Shown piece after piece: positions 36,177 through 47,829 of a DNA stretch of 64,000 nt. Made by a program: the position numbers and the translations under genes. The number at the start of each line of letters is the position of its first letter. The stretch's first letter is position 1. The stretch is taken from contig NMRA01000502.1 of assembly GCA_002633005.1 (NCBI GenBank), forward strand, positions 62,001 to 126,000, written 5' to 3'. The notes under the pieces are model-generated. The model made no database searches. It was not told where the DNA came from and worked only from the letters and a program-made list of their open reading frames with translations. The DNA comes from Phoronis australis. Taxonomy: Eukaryota > Phoronida > Phoronidae.

Positions 36177-36436
36177 CTGTGCCCGATTGCACCTTCGAAG
36201 TACCAAGCAGACAATTTGATGTAGGAATACTTCAGAAGGAAGGCGTGCGAGTGTTCACTAAGATGTCCACCACTGTATTCAAACTCGTTCGTAACGTCGC
36301 AGAGTCAGCAAAAATCATCTACACGAGAGAGACGAGAGACCACGAACTGTACTGTATGTTACACTGCTTAAGACAAAGCTGTTGTAGTTTTGCTATTTTC
36401 CTCCCCAGTAGCAGCTGCATGCTCCTTCGATTATGA
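36177..36436 (+). CDS. C-terminal PAN/apple-like exon with stop codon
   Basis: After the acceptor ATTTTCAAAATTGCAG the frame enters in phase 1 and reads VPDCTFEVPSRQFDVG, EGVRVFTKMSTTVF, then HELYCMLHCLRQSCCSFAIF and SSSCMLL before a TGA. The C-x3-C-x5-CC-x-F ... C pattern and spacing resemble PAN/apple domains, which mediate protein or sugar binding in secreted proteins. The minus paralogue at 40316-40572 is alignable throughout (TFE/TLE start, EGIRIF, F-x-VV/LVRNV, ELxC...C...CC-F) and stops at the same point, supporting this as the true C-terminus. There is no membrane anchor after it, so a secreted product is likely unless the N-terminus anchors it. Confidence 0.88.
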
Positions 36437-36576
36437 TATGCTTTTCGATTACAGCGCCTGTATGTACAGTATGTATGTTCTACTTTGCATTTCTAGATGC
36501 AAGAATCGCGGAGCTTTGTGAACAGCCGGTAAGGCATCGAACTGAATTCAATTCAAAATATAGAAATCCGACGGTC

Positions 36577-36582
36577 AATAAA
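36577..36582 (+). terminator. Possible polyadenylation signal of the plus lectin gene
   Basis: AATAAA lies about 140 bases after the PAN stop codon on the plus strand. It is the first canonical hexamer I see downstream, but such hexamers are common in AT-rich DNA. Confidence 0.4.
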
Positions 36583-37389
36583 GCATTGACCTCAAAGTCT
36601 GACTTGGAAAATCCTTTGAAATCAAAAACCATAATGATCGTTAACATGTTGGTACTCTTTTACCCGAAGTAGATAAAAACTCTACCACTGGATGCGTGTA
36701 CCCTAACAAAAATTCTGATTGGCGGATGGTTTCCAAATTCGCGTGAAAAAGTTTTACTTTTTGAATAGAAACACCGTCATCGAAAATACATAAAGCTGGT
36801 CATTTAAAAACGTAACATCATTGAAATACAAATATAGTTTACACGCCATGACTTTCTCATTAAAATGCGCAGGATAAGGTCATTTGCGTATCACTGAAGT
36901 TATATTAATCCCAATTTGAATCTGAAAAACATACGGGAACGTCCGTACAGTCACATATGTATAAAATAAATATTATTTTTTTCTGGAAACCTCAAAAAAG
37001 AGTTCTTTTTTCCTTTAACATATTTATTTTTGTTTATTTAGGGTGTGTCTTTAAGAACCTAGGACCATCATATTCGACTTGATCGATTTCCATATACATG
37101 TACATGTACTAAGCTACTCTCAACACTGGATACTTGTCCGAATAAATATTGACTTTGTAATTAGTACATTTAGTTCCATTGAAGTTGCCCAAAATTTGTG
37201 TATATATACTTTTAAAATCATGGGGTCAGAATCACACTTGTTTACGTGTTTTTTGATGTTTATATGTAACTTTAGATGACGTTTACCTCTTTTGTTCAGT
37301 GGTCAATGTACTGTAGGATTCTGGAAATTTCTGAGATCAGTTTGTAACAGCCAATGATATGATAAGATCATGTGGCTACTAAATTCAAG

Positions 37390-38900
37390 TTATAAACTAT
37401 TATCATCATGTGCTGGGCAAAGGATAAAATATGTTTTAAATAAGTTAATTCATCCTAATCAAACTGGGTTTCTCCCAGGTCGTTTTATGGGAGAGAACAC
37501 CTGAGAGTGATTTATGACAACTTACAATATACTCAAGTTAAGGATATTCCCGAACTTCTGGTATTAATTGATTTCGAAAAAGCTGTGTCCTGGGCATATC
37601 TTAAGAAAGGTCAACACTATTTCAATTTTGGTGACGATATTATTCGTTGGTTTACAATACTCAGTGAAAGTGTCCAACTTTCGGTCATTCAGTATGGCTT
37701 TAGGCCTAACTATTTTAACATTTGCAGAGGTTGCAGACAAGGGGATCCCCTTTCACCTTATGCTTTAGCTTGTATGCCGAAATTATGGCATGTATGTTGA
37801 GGCAATGCGAGAATGTTCAAGGCATAAAAGTAGGGTCTTTAGAGTATAAATTATTGCAATATGCAGACGACACGGTCCTCTTCCTAGATGGTTCAGAGAC
37901 CTCTTTAAAATCGTCACTAAACCTTCCTGATCAGTTTGCCAAGTATTCTTGTACGACACCCAATATCGATAAAACTGTACATGGACTGGTTCCAAGACAT
38001 GTTGTGGTGATAAGCTTTGTCGTGAAAAAGATTTAAAATGGGCAAGTTCCCAGTTCACATCTCTTGGAATTACCTTCTCTTTCAACTTACAGGACATGAT
38101 TCACCTCAACTGCGATGTAAAATTAAACGAGGTTAGCAACGGTATTGAAAATTTTAAACAAGAAATTTAACCACCTTTGGTAAGATAACGGTTGACAATC
38201 TTTTTCATTACCAAAATTGATTCACCTTTTTACACACTTCCTCTTCTAACTGCTACTTTTTAAGGACATTGGGAAAATATTTTTTGTAAATATGGGGTAT
38301 CTCTTCTGATAGAGTCTCTAGAAAAAACATGGTACAGAAAATATTGAAGATGGAGGTGGGAATGTGGTCCATATTGCGTCATTTGTCAAAGCTATTAAAC
38401 TGACTTGGATTCGGAGATTCGTCAAAAATTATTATAACAATTCTTCTCCTTGGCTAAATATTTAATGTGAAACTATTCCTAATATAAAAATGACTCTTTT
38501 CAGTTAGGTTCTTGTTTTTTCGTTGAAGTAGCTAACCGCACTAAGAATATTTTTTGGAAGGATGTTTTTATATCTTGTACGAATTTATTAATCTGTGTGA
38601 GATAGATGACCATTTGTACCAACCTTTGTGATATAACCCCAAAATTTGTAAAGACAGTTGTCCATTTTTTGGAACGAGTGGTTTCAAGAGGGTATACGAT
38701 ACGTATACGATTTAATTGACCCCAATAAAGGATATATTTATGATTATTATACCTTTTTTACACGTTTTCAATTTTGTATTACTCATTTAATATGGAATCC
38801 GGGAAGTTCAACACTTTGTTCTTGGAATCATATAAGAGACAAGAGTACTATAGTCACCCAACTTTTTCCAAAACATATTTTTCTCCTCGGAAAATAAAGG
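37390..38900 (+). mobile_element. Degenerate LINE reverse transcriptase fragment between the lectin genes
   Basis: Frames broken by at least three shifts show, in order: LIHPNQTGFLPGRFMGENT near 37450, LVLIDFEKAVSWAYLKK near 37560, CRQGDPLSPY near 37735, LQYADDTVLFLDGSE near 37855, a KLTWIRRFVKNYYN segment near 38400, and GIRYVYDLIDPNKG near 38685. These are the fingers, palm (with the YADD catalytic motif) and C-terminal connection of an L1/Tx1-like non-LTR retrotransposon. Both ends are missing. It lies between the convergent 3' ends of the two lectin genes, outside any coding exon. Confidence 0.8.
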
Positions 38901-39199
38901 AACGGGGAAAATCTATCAATTATTCATTTCCAAATTGTATGTAAAACCTGTCGTGGAATTGAAGTGGGAACCCTCTTCGTTATTGGTGAATTAAAAATTT
39001 TCCTAAGTAATCTTTGGCCCACTACAGTGTAGCAATAAGGTACATGTATAACAATTGAGCAATTGCGGATAAATTCTTTGACATGCACTTAGCTGAAGTG
39101 AAATAAAATTACTATTCAAAAATATTTCTTTAGTGAAAATAGAGTAGTGTCCATGTGCAGTAGCTACAACAGTGCAAGCTGATGAAATTCTGTAGACTT

Positions 39200-39216
39200 A
39201 TGTGAGAAAACGATGT

Positions 39217-39259
<43 letters not shown>

Positions 39260-39530
39260 NNNNNNNNNNNNNNNNNNNNNNNNNNNNNNNNNNNNNNNNN
39301 NNNNNNNNNNNNNNNNNNNNNNNNNNNNNNNNNNNNNNNNNNNNNNNNNNNNNNNNNNNNNNNNNNNNNNNNNNNNNNNNNNNNNNNNNNNNNNNNNNNN
39401 NNNNNNNNNNNNNNNNNNNNNNNNNNNNNNNNNNNNNNNNNNNNNNNNNNNTGCGCGCGTGCGTGTGTATATATATGTATATGTATATGTATACGTACAT
39501 GTAGGTCTATATGTATATATAGGTAAGAAT
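39200..39530. repeat. (GT)n/(TA)n microsatellite with assembly gap
   Basis: A long GT run from about 39214 leads into N at 39260-39451, then TGCGCGCGTGCGTGTG and TATATATGTATATG. The reported frames across it are low-complexity artefacts. Confidence 0.97.
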
Positions 39531-39538
39531 TATTAGTC

Positions 39539-40315
39539 TTCATGCAGCTATAGTTCGTCTGAAATGAAAATATCCTTGATTTATTGCAACACCATTATAT
39601 TCGATATATAAATACACATGTATGTATTATACGAGGAGGCTGTGCTAAGTAAACATTTTCGGAACACCGAAGGCCAAGTGAATATATTTACTCGGAACAG
39701 CAACCGAGGCTGACAACATTCACCCACACAAAACGCCAGTAGTTTAACATGTTTTTATAACATTTTTAAGTTTTAACTTACTTTTGTGCGCCATAACTTC
39801 TCACGTGACCGTAAAACAACCTTCTAGGTTATTACGCGGACACGTGACACGGTTATTGCACGGGCATATCAAGGAGTATGTGTTATAAATATTACTTACT
39901 TAAAACCCGAGGAGTTTATCACTACATACTCAGAGGGACATTACCGGTTTGACGACCGAAAAACGCAATTTTTGGATCATTGTTTGATGGGGTAAGCCAT
40001 AAAACAACAAAATCCGTGGTGTTGTGATTTTATTTCAAATCGTCGATTCTCGCCGCTGTCGGGCAGACATTCGCTGAAATCAAGACCGGCATCTTCACCA
40101 TTTAAACACGCATAAAATACCCCACTAATGAGAGTGTGAGGTTTGGCTCAGCGTTAGAACATTTGGCTGCTACAGGGAATCAGAGTTAGTGCGTGCGATT
40201 TTGCGCTACTGCTATTTTCTCTCGGACAATGTCCCTTTAAGTACAAAGTGCAGTTTGGTTACAAATGTATCTTCTTAGCATTAATTACAAAGTGGCCTTA
40301 GCAATTACGATTTTC
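39539..40315. other. 3' flank of the minus lectin gene
   Basis: No exon seen. A TTTATT at 40029-40034 (AATAAA on the minus strand) lies about 285 bases beyond the minus PAN stop and is a possible polyadenylation signal, with low confidence. The block near 39940-40100 (GGACATTACCGGTTTGACGA... AAATCGTCGATTCTCGCCGCT) resembles sequence near 3450-3600, so a dispersed repeat is present. Confidence 0.4.
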
Positions 40316-40572
40316 TCAGTTCTTCCTCAGGCACGTGCAACCCTTGTTGAGTGAATAAATTACAAACGCACAACAGTCGGGGCGCGAACAAAACTCCAGA
40401 CAGAACAGTTCGGGATGGAAATTGTGAGGTCCGTCAATTATCTTCAAATCCCCCGTCACATTTTTAACAACTTGAAAAGTCGTAGAGGTCAACCGCGCAA
40501 AAATCCGAATGCCTTCGGTATGGAGCATGTAGCTGTCAAATTCCATGCTTGGCGTTTCCAATGTGCACTGAC
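40316..40572 (-). CDS. C-terminal PAN/apple-like exon with stop (minus gene)
   Basis: The minus-strand acceptor TTTTTTGTATGCAG opens a phase-1 exon reading GQCTLETPSMEFDSYM, TEGIRIFARLTSTTFQVVKN, then PELFCLEFCSRPDCCAFVIY and KGCTCLRKN before TGA. The cysteine pattern C-x3-C-x4-CC-x-F ... C is that of the plus copy, and both stop within a few residues of the last cysteine. It joins exon 3B (46253) in frame through a split Gly codon. The function of the domain is not known beyond general PAN binding roles. Opposite-strand frames here are shadows. Confidence 0.9.
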
Positions 40573-43500
40573 CTGCATACAAAAAACAAAAACATCGTTC
40601 TCATTGGCAAAACAAATGCTAAATATACAAACTACCTTAACTCATAGACTAGGTGGGTGTTCTCATTGACAGCCTTCTTCTCTGTTTCTTTGGTCACGAT
40701 TGCAGGTCTTTTCTCATGTGCCGCAATTCTGTTTTTTGTACATTGTAAATACAATTCCATTCTCAATGACGGCACCAGAAATCACAAAAGGCAATTGCAG
40801 AATACTGGGAATCCGTGTCACTGTTGCAAGTATTTTTACTACCACCAGCACTGATATACACTCCGGGACCAATCGCACAAATTGTCAGACAATTCGGTTT
40901 TGAGCTATGAACGGCAAAATAAATTACGCTGTAAGCATGACAATCCATCATGCTAGTGAGGAAGTAATTCGAAAAATGCAATTAGACGAATTGCTGCCAT
41001 AAAAGATGATTCTCAAGCATGGGATAGTTAAAGAGGCATTTTGCCCCTTTTAAGCTAACAACGTTGAATCCTTAAATAAAGGGCTCCGAGGTTTAAAAGC
41101 ATTGCCACTCTAATCCAATCGAATTAGCCGGTAACTCAAGTCAGAGGTTAAACGTACACGCGCAATTTTTGAATGCACAATTTTAGGGTTGGCAAACCCC
41201 AGTAAACTCCGAAGCTTTTTCTTGAGTCACTGGTGGTTTCAACGTTGTTGTTGGTAACTGAGGTGGAATCCACGGAAAGCAATATGATGAGATTATAAGG
41301 CCTAATTTGCTTCTTTCAGCCATCTAAACAGGACGAAATGCAGCTTTAATTTAGTGGATCAAAGGTGCTTGTCGAAAAAAATCAAAACATTGTGAAAAAT
41401 CGTTAAATCTTCTCCGCCTTTAACTCCAAACAATCCAAAACCCATCTGAAGTGGTAAAAACAAGAATTTTTGAACTTCCAATTTTGTTTGTCACAGCGAG
41501 TTAGTTTTAAGTAGCAATAAACCAGTTGGTACAATTCTGTTTTTCTCGGCTTTATACAGCCACATGTTATATCAACTGTGTGCTGACTGTATTCTATATA
41601 CGCCTGATGATGACATTAAGTAATATAGCAGCGTGGATATGAAACACAGCGTCTTGTTTTTACTATTTAAACTTGTATTCAGTTTTATGGAGTCTTAGTG
41701 GATGTCTTTGCCAACGCATGTATATCTATGGTTTTGCCTACTCAAGGCAGCGGGACGAACAAGACTGCTTTTTACTTGCAAATTGCGAGAATAAAGAGAA
41801 TGGGATCGTAGTCAATTTGAAGCAGCATTAAACCAAAAAAGGTTCCCTCTCGACCAAGGTCCTTATCGCTAACATGAGGCATGGCACGCAATAACAAGTC
41901 ACGTGTCGCTTTACTCGCAAATGCGATCCCAGGTATATGATTTGACCAATGTTTGTTCAGATAATTATGATGCAAGTTTGAAAACAAAACTTTAGACTTT
42001 ACACATGCTTTCCTGCTGATGCTAGCTTTCGACCTTGTAACATCTTGTGAATATTACTAGAAAGTCACAGCTGCTCATTTTCAACACAGACGTACTTCTG
42101 CTCAGTCACCAGTGATTTGTTTGGTGTCATAGGCGCTTGATCCCGATGCTATGACATTTGGCCTACTGAAACGATTGTCGTGATAATCGCTTCAAACAAT
42201 ATGCATAAATTGAAAGCTTTGTCTGCTTAACTCTAACCTTGAAAACGTTTTAGCTTGGGTGGTAAAAAGAATTAATTTCCGCACTACCATCCGAGCGAAG
42301 GTTATTTAAAATTGTTTGAAAAACTTTCCGCAGCCAAGTTTCTGACAGAGCTGCATCGAAGAAAACAACAAAAAACGTTTTTACTCTCATTCTTTCACAT
42401 CCACAAAGACCCCCAGTTTGTAGTTTATCTTCACAGTAAGTCACGTGATCTAATTAGCGCGAGCAGCTCCAACTGTTGGCGCTAAAGTTATTGGACATGT
42501 GGATACCTTTTGACTTGTGTGTTCACAAATCTGATACTCGTCAGACAACTTGCCTACTTCTACGAGATTGAGAAACCGAAATCGTGTGACAAAAGAAAAT
42601 TACGACAATTTGTGCTGCGAAGGTCTGAACAAACATGCAGCAGCCTGCGGTATTTTTTACGGCAGAAGACTTATAATAGACCTTTCCCCAACTCAGCGCA
42701 TCGTCCAATCAGAACATGAACAGTACCCACTGCGGTCGCTTTGTTGCTATTCTTCACAACCTTCGCCATTTTTAGCACGTTCATGCCGGATAAGAATCGA
42801 GTGGCGGCTACTGACCCATGGGCGTCAGCAAAAGGAGATACCCCATGAGGACACCAGGAAAAAAGATGTTTTTGGGAGAGGGGATCACGATTATTCATAT
42901 CCCGCTGGACCTGATATTCCTCGCTACATCCATTAATTTTGTTACATTTTTATTCCTTTTAAAAACTAGTTATTTAGCAATTAAACCTTATTTTTTATTG
43001 TTCCGGGGGAAAACAAAATTTTAATTTAAATTCATTTCAAATGACATTTTTCTTCTGTCAATACAATATTTATTTGAAGAATTTTAAAAAAAAGTTCTCA
43101 TTAACAGTGTTTCCTGAAATATATTTTAAAGTTATTGATTACTTTTTCCAACACCAATTCAAAAGGACATTGCTAACTGTAACTTGAAAAGACTTGGTAT
43201 CTGCTTTCACATTACAAATCACTGTTTTTCTCTTTCTTGTCTCAGTTGCCTTGGCAACCATTAAATGATAGGTCAGACTGGGTGTTATTTTTGCACCTCT
43301 AGGCACAAGGGACTATTCTGTGGAGGGATGGATCTTAAAGAAAGAGCACTAGAAGCGTGTTTTTTAAATCTAATTTAAAGCACCTATGCATTAAAATAGC
43401 TGACCAGATGAATTTTGTTATATCCTTCGGCCTACGCTATAAGAATATCCCCCAGATGATCTCCTTTCTGGCTGAAAAGTCGCCAGGAATTTTCTTCAGA

Positions 43501-44499
43501 CTACCCGTTTCAATATGCACTAGCAGACCCCATTTTCTTCATGGCTTGTGATAAATGGCAAAAATAAATATTATAAATGTCGCTACCCGTCCGATCTCGG
43601 AAAGGTCCATAGTTTGTGCGGTAAGATCTGCTGCCAGCTCAGGAGTCCTGTTTAGAGTGCAATTGTTGGCACAGTTTGTGCTTTGACAAGGTTCTCAATT
43701 TCTTACTGAAACTCGTATGGTTGCTCTGTCTGGGGACTCGTTGGTTCCCTGCGAGTAGATAGCAGCCAGGTATCATTCAGTAGCACGCGCTTTATCACTG
43801 GTTGATGTAATCTCGGCAGCTATTGGTGAGCTTCACAACAAAGAATGAAAATGGCGACCTATGAGCGATTTAACCTTGTCATGAGAGTGGCTCAACAGCA
43901 ACCATTTCGTTAATTCTGCAGTAATGTTTAATAGCCGCGTGCTTGAAGCACATAATTATACATGTACAATATACACATATCTGGCAGATTTAACCGGTGT
44001 GTTATTCATGCTGTGTGAATACAGGGCAGCAACGTAAACAATAGTCTGCGCCGGTAGAAAGATCCACCCCGAAAAGGCGCATCCACAATTTTCTGGCATT
44101 TACATTTCTTGAACATGAATTAAGAATCGGTTTGTCTGTACAACAGACCACATTTACACTTCTTCTATCAGTCATGCCAATCAGAAACGCCGGTGTAAAA
44201 TAATTTCCCGAGGAAAATTAAATGATACCTAGCTGCGTTATCTTAACCACCTATCGACACGCACGGAGCCAGCGAGTATCTGGGGAATTCCTTTTTGTTA
44301 ATAACACTGGACCTCACACACGTTTTTCCGTTTTGTTGTTGGCAGGAGGAGATATCCTTTACCGACCAAAACAATAAAAAGTTTTACAAGAGCAACGCGA
44401 AGCGTTGAAATTTAACCACAATTACACCGGGGGTGTTTATGGTACCGTTAAGATGACATTTACTAAGTTAGCAAAGAATACGTCTAACCTGTCAGAAAT
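40573..44499. other. Intron of the minus lectin gene, mostly featureless
   Basis: No coding exon recognised. The plus frame 42550-42936 (128 codons) has no known domain and no splice support. A small inverted word pair and CCAAT-like text near 42705 are too weak to call. Confidence 0.4.
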
Positions 44500-45830
44500 T
44501 AGAGCCACATCGTCGTCGTCTTTCTAATACAAAACTAATTGCCAAATTTCATAAAAGTCTCCCCAGGATCTCTAAAAATGCAGAGGAAAACGTAAAAACA
44601 AAAATTACTACTAGGGGTTACAGCTACATGTATAGTCGGAGTCATCCGTTGGCAGCCATTGTCACATTTACTGAGGAAAACTAAGGAAGTTCATAACTAA
44701 AAAAATCATAAAGATCATGCATGCATAGACGTCAGGCGCTTAACCATGGTGGCAAAAATACACAAGCACCGCTAGGGTTTGCCACAGTAGCCAGGCGCCT
44801 CCTCAAATCAAAGTCATCCATGGTCTTCTTATTAGGAACACAACAGTTTCATGTTATTCATATTGATTCTTTGAGCAATATGGCGGATTAAAAAGGCAGG
44901 CGAAGTAAAAAATGTCCTCTACCAAGGGCGGATCCAGGATTTTGAGTTAGGGGGTGAGGGCAGAGTATTAGCCAGGATTTTGCCCGTCAGACATTCGCAA
45001 CCCCGAACTGCCAAACGAAATATGAGATAATTTTAGGAGGCGGGGGCTCTTGGCCACCCCCTAAATCCGCCAATGAATAGGTAGCGCAGAATACGAAAAT
45101 GAGAGGGAATTGTTGTCTCCATAATAGAATCCTATTTGCTCAATTTCACGAAAATCCACCTGTTCACTACAAAGAAAAAGAGACAACTGTAAAATAAATA
45201 AAATTGGCATTAGGGAGCCGAACAGCTGTAGTAGGATTGGACTGAAACTCGTCGTCATTCGTTGCCACATATGTGACAAACATCACAAAGGTCGTCCATA
45301 AGGTTGAGAACATAATAGTGATACAGCCACGGACGCAAAAAGGGCCATAAGTTAGGGGCACCAAATTAACGTCAGCCACGGTCGCTTCTCATCAAAAACA
45401 GTCCGTCGATTTTCATAATTAGCCATCATAAGCGGTTTGGCGGATACAGGGGCAAACGTCAAAAACATACAGAAGAATCTTTAAAATTCCCACCAGGTAA
45501 TATGAATAGGTCAAATGCCCCCAAAATGGGAAAGCGTCGTTGTCTCCAAATCAGAAGCTTATTTCCAAAATTCATGATCCCATCCATCAAAGAACTTCTA
45601 AGATAAAGAGGCAAATTAAAGAACCAAATTGCCACTAGGGGCACAGCGGTAGTGCGAGCGGTCCAAAACTCGTTGTTGTCGGTCGTCTGCTTAATAGAAA
45701 CGAATCTGCGGAACCAGCCAGCAAGACGTTTACAAGATACAGCAGCGGACGCCGAGCACAGATGACGGCAAGAAACACCCACAAAATGTACATGTGGGCG
45801 CATAAAATTGATGTAACCAAATACGACCTT
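44500..45830 (-). repeat. Inverted array of the ~430-bp CTAGTGGC-family repeat
   Basis: The block CCAAATTGCCACTAGGGGCA near 45627 recurs as AAAATTGGCATTAGGGAGCC near 45199 and as AAAATTACTACTAGGGG near 44602, with matching words after it (GGTCCAAAACTCGTTGTTG versus GGACTGAAACTCGTCGTCA). The spacing is about 430 bases. This is the same family as at 13230-14400 in the opposite orientation and more diverged. Minus frames at 45061-45820 lie inside it and are not genes. Confidence 0.6.
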
Positions 45831-46252
45831 ATCTCAAACCGTTTCGAACATAATTACAGGTGTAGATCATTCCTGAGTGTGGGATAAGGCATATTATAGT
45901 CGGTATGAGTGGACAGTTTAATTAAAAGTAACAACAGACAAAGAAGACGACAGACCCACCGTCCAGTCCGCAAACATGAGAAAATCCGAGATGTGCACAA
46001 TGCAAAATATATTGTTGCCTACTGTTACATTACCTAATCTTTTGCCTCATTCCACACTGATCGAGGATGGGCCAGCGCCCGTACCGTTTGTTGCTTTTGA
46101 AAAAAGACATACCCGAGTTATTGTTCTGGTTTGGTTTATTTGATTTTCTATTATCTTTTGGTAGTTAAAATACACAAAACTCACAGTTGCTTGGCAAAAG
46201 ATGAGGAACGCTATTATTGTGTTGTTACAGAGAGTGCATACTTGTACTTTAC

Positions 46253-46375
46253 CTGGTATTTGACATACAAGACTGTATTCATGCCCGCAAAGGTCGTCAT
46301 TCCAAGTTCCTGTATTAATTAACGTCGTGCAGTTCTCACTACCTCCAACATTGTTTGGTTCACCTTCACTCCAAT
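46253..46375 (-). CDS. CTLD-B exon 3 (minus gene), EPN and WND
   Basis: Minus-strand acceptor TACGCGCAG and donor CCAG before GTAAAG enclose 123 bases, phase 1 to 1. The reading is NWSEGEPNNVGGSENCTTL, then NTGTWNDDLCGHEYSLVCQIP. The EPN and WND motifs and the three cysteines are all in place, as expected of a calcium-dependent mannose/GlcNAc-type lectin site. It follows exon 2B with a split Asn codon (A|AT) and leads into the PAN exon with a split Gly codon. Confidence 0.94.
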
Positions 46376-46869
46376 CTGCGCGTATAAATTGATGACTGCC
46401 TCTTAATTTACCGAATTGCCATCAAATAAGTGATTAATTGACCACTTTTCACATGACTGTAGTTTTATGCTCGCAGTGAGAGCTTAAAACTGTCTGACGA
46501 ATACGTTTTTCATCTCATTTATGGGTGCATTATTTCAATGTAAAGTTGGACATTTTATAGTAATTTGCCGATGAGTTTGGTTAATGAGTTAACGAAACCT
46601 GTCATTCAGTTGTGCAAGTGATGTCTTTGTGGCAAAGTGTGTTTTTAGCTTTGTTTTGCTTATAAAAGTTGTTTTTAGCGTATGAGAAATGGTACTATGG
46701 AAATTAATTAATGAGGACTGTCTCTCAATAAAAATATCTTGAATTATTTTTACACCAAGATTAGTTTGGTCCAATGCAACTAAAACTCTTGCACTTCAAG
46801 GTAGTAAAGCTGCTATGTTTATCTGTAAAATTCGAAACTGATGCACGGAATTACCATTGAATCTATCAC

Positions 46870-47825
46870 TTGAACTGTTTGATATAATTGCTATGTGCTA
46901 CGGAGCGGAAATCTGAGGATTAACAAATATGAATGGCTTGAAAGTATTATGCTAAATTCTGTAAAATTGCTCTTCGACTTGGAAGTTCTTGCTCAAACGC
47001 AGATGTATACGGCGAATGTGGAATTTATACGGTCTATACAATGTATTTTGTCACATGTGTAAAATATTGTCTAAAGTTGTCGAAATTGCCACCTACTAGA
47101 TACGCTAAAGCGGCTTATGACATGTTAGCTGGTTTAGATCGATCTTCTGTTAGGCAATTGCTGTCAAAATACGGTAGAAATTTGGTCGAATCAAGGCGTC
47201 ACATGCCAAATCTCGTTTTTAGATATCTTCGCACAGAGTTAATTACTGCTATGAGCAAGGTTGGCGATCAGAAATTGAGCATAGTTCAAAACTTAAAGAC
47301 TACTGTCATTTTAAGACTCTGTTCTACTTTGAACCATGCAGTTGTATTTTAAGTTACCGCTACCTCATAGTCTTATTCAAGTGTTCACTCGGTTACGTTG
47401 CTCCAACCATAGACTACAAGTGGAAGTGGGTAGGAGCTAGAAAGTGGAATATTACAATAGCTTGTGTTTGATTTGCAATGACGGTCTTTTAGAAGGTCAC
47501 GTTTTATGAAAGAAGTTCAGTGGAAGCACCCAACCCAAGAATCCTGTATACGCCTGCTACCTAATTCAGATGTGTCTGTTATTGAATATGTGTATTTTGC
47601 CCTTAAAAGAAGGGAACGACTCTTAAATGCGTTGACTGCGTGTGCAAAGATGCCTGTTTAATTCATGTTTACTGTACGTTGGGCCAGAGGAAATTGAGTC
47701 AGATGTTGAGTATCGGTGTGGTGGACTTGCATCCCAGCCGGAGGAACTTAGAAAGATATCTTCTCAAGAGACAGAAACCAGGCTAGTAACTGGCCCAGTG
47801 AGCCTTGTGAAGTGTGAAACATTTT
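46870..47825 (+). mobile_element. LINE 3'-end fragment (post-RT C-terminal region)
   Basis: Broken plus-strand frames show the tail typical of invertebrate non-LTR elements: CYGAEI near 46896, NKYEWLESIMLNSVK near 46924, DVYGECGIYTVY near 47003, KLSKLPPTRYAKAAYDML near 47075, SSKLKDYCHFKTL near 47288, LRCSNHRLQVEVGR near 47398, YYNSLCLICNDG near 47453 and EYVYFALKRRERLL near 47585. The reverse transcriptase proper is absent. It sits in the intron between exons 2B and 3B of the minus gene, antisense to it. Confidence 0.75.
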
Positions 47826-47829
47826 AGTT

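Larger units (their letters stand above)
21881..36436 (+). other. Gene model: plus-strand CTLD-CTLD-PAN lectin gene (visible 3' part)
   Basis: The visible exons are 21881-22029, 30466-30558, 31440-31597, 33514-33616, 35450-35572 and 36177-36436 (stop). Phases chain correctly from 30466 to the stop: the CTLD-A exon 3 ends phase 1, exon 1B runs 1 to 0, 2B 0 to 1, 3B 1 to 1 and the PAN exon begins in phase 1. Only the join from exon 1A (ends phase 0) to exon 3A (starts phase 1) needs a missing exon. The FN3 and EGF exons at 2.7-4.3 kb may be its 5' part. The product is inferred to be secreted or on the cell surface. The gene converges on its paralogue on the minus strand. Confidence 0.7.

Noticed and set aside
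39130-39543. Several frames of about 100-137 codons on both strands
   Set aside because: They are translations of a (GT)n microsatellite and an N run.
42550-42936. 128-codon plus-strand frame in the minus gene's last intron
   Set aside because: No family resemblance and no supporting signals. Antisense to a well-supported gene.
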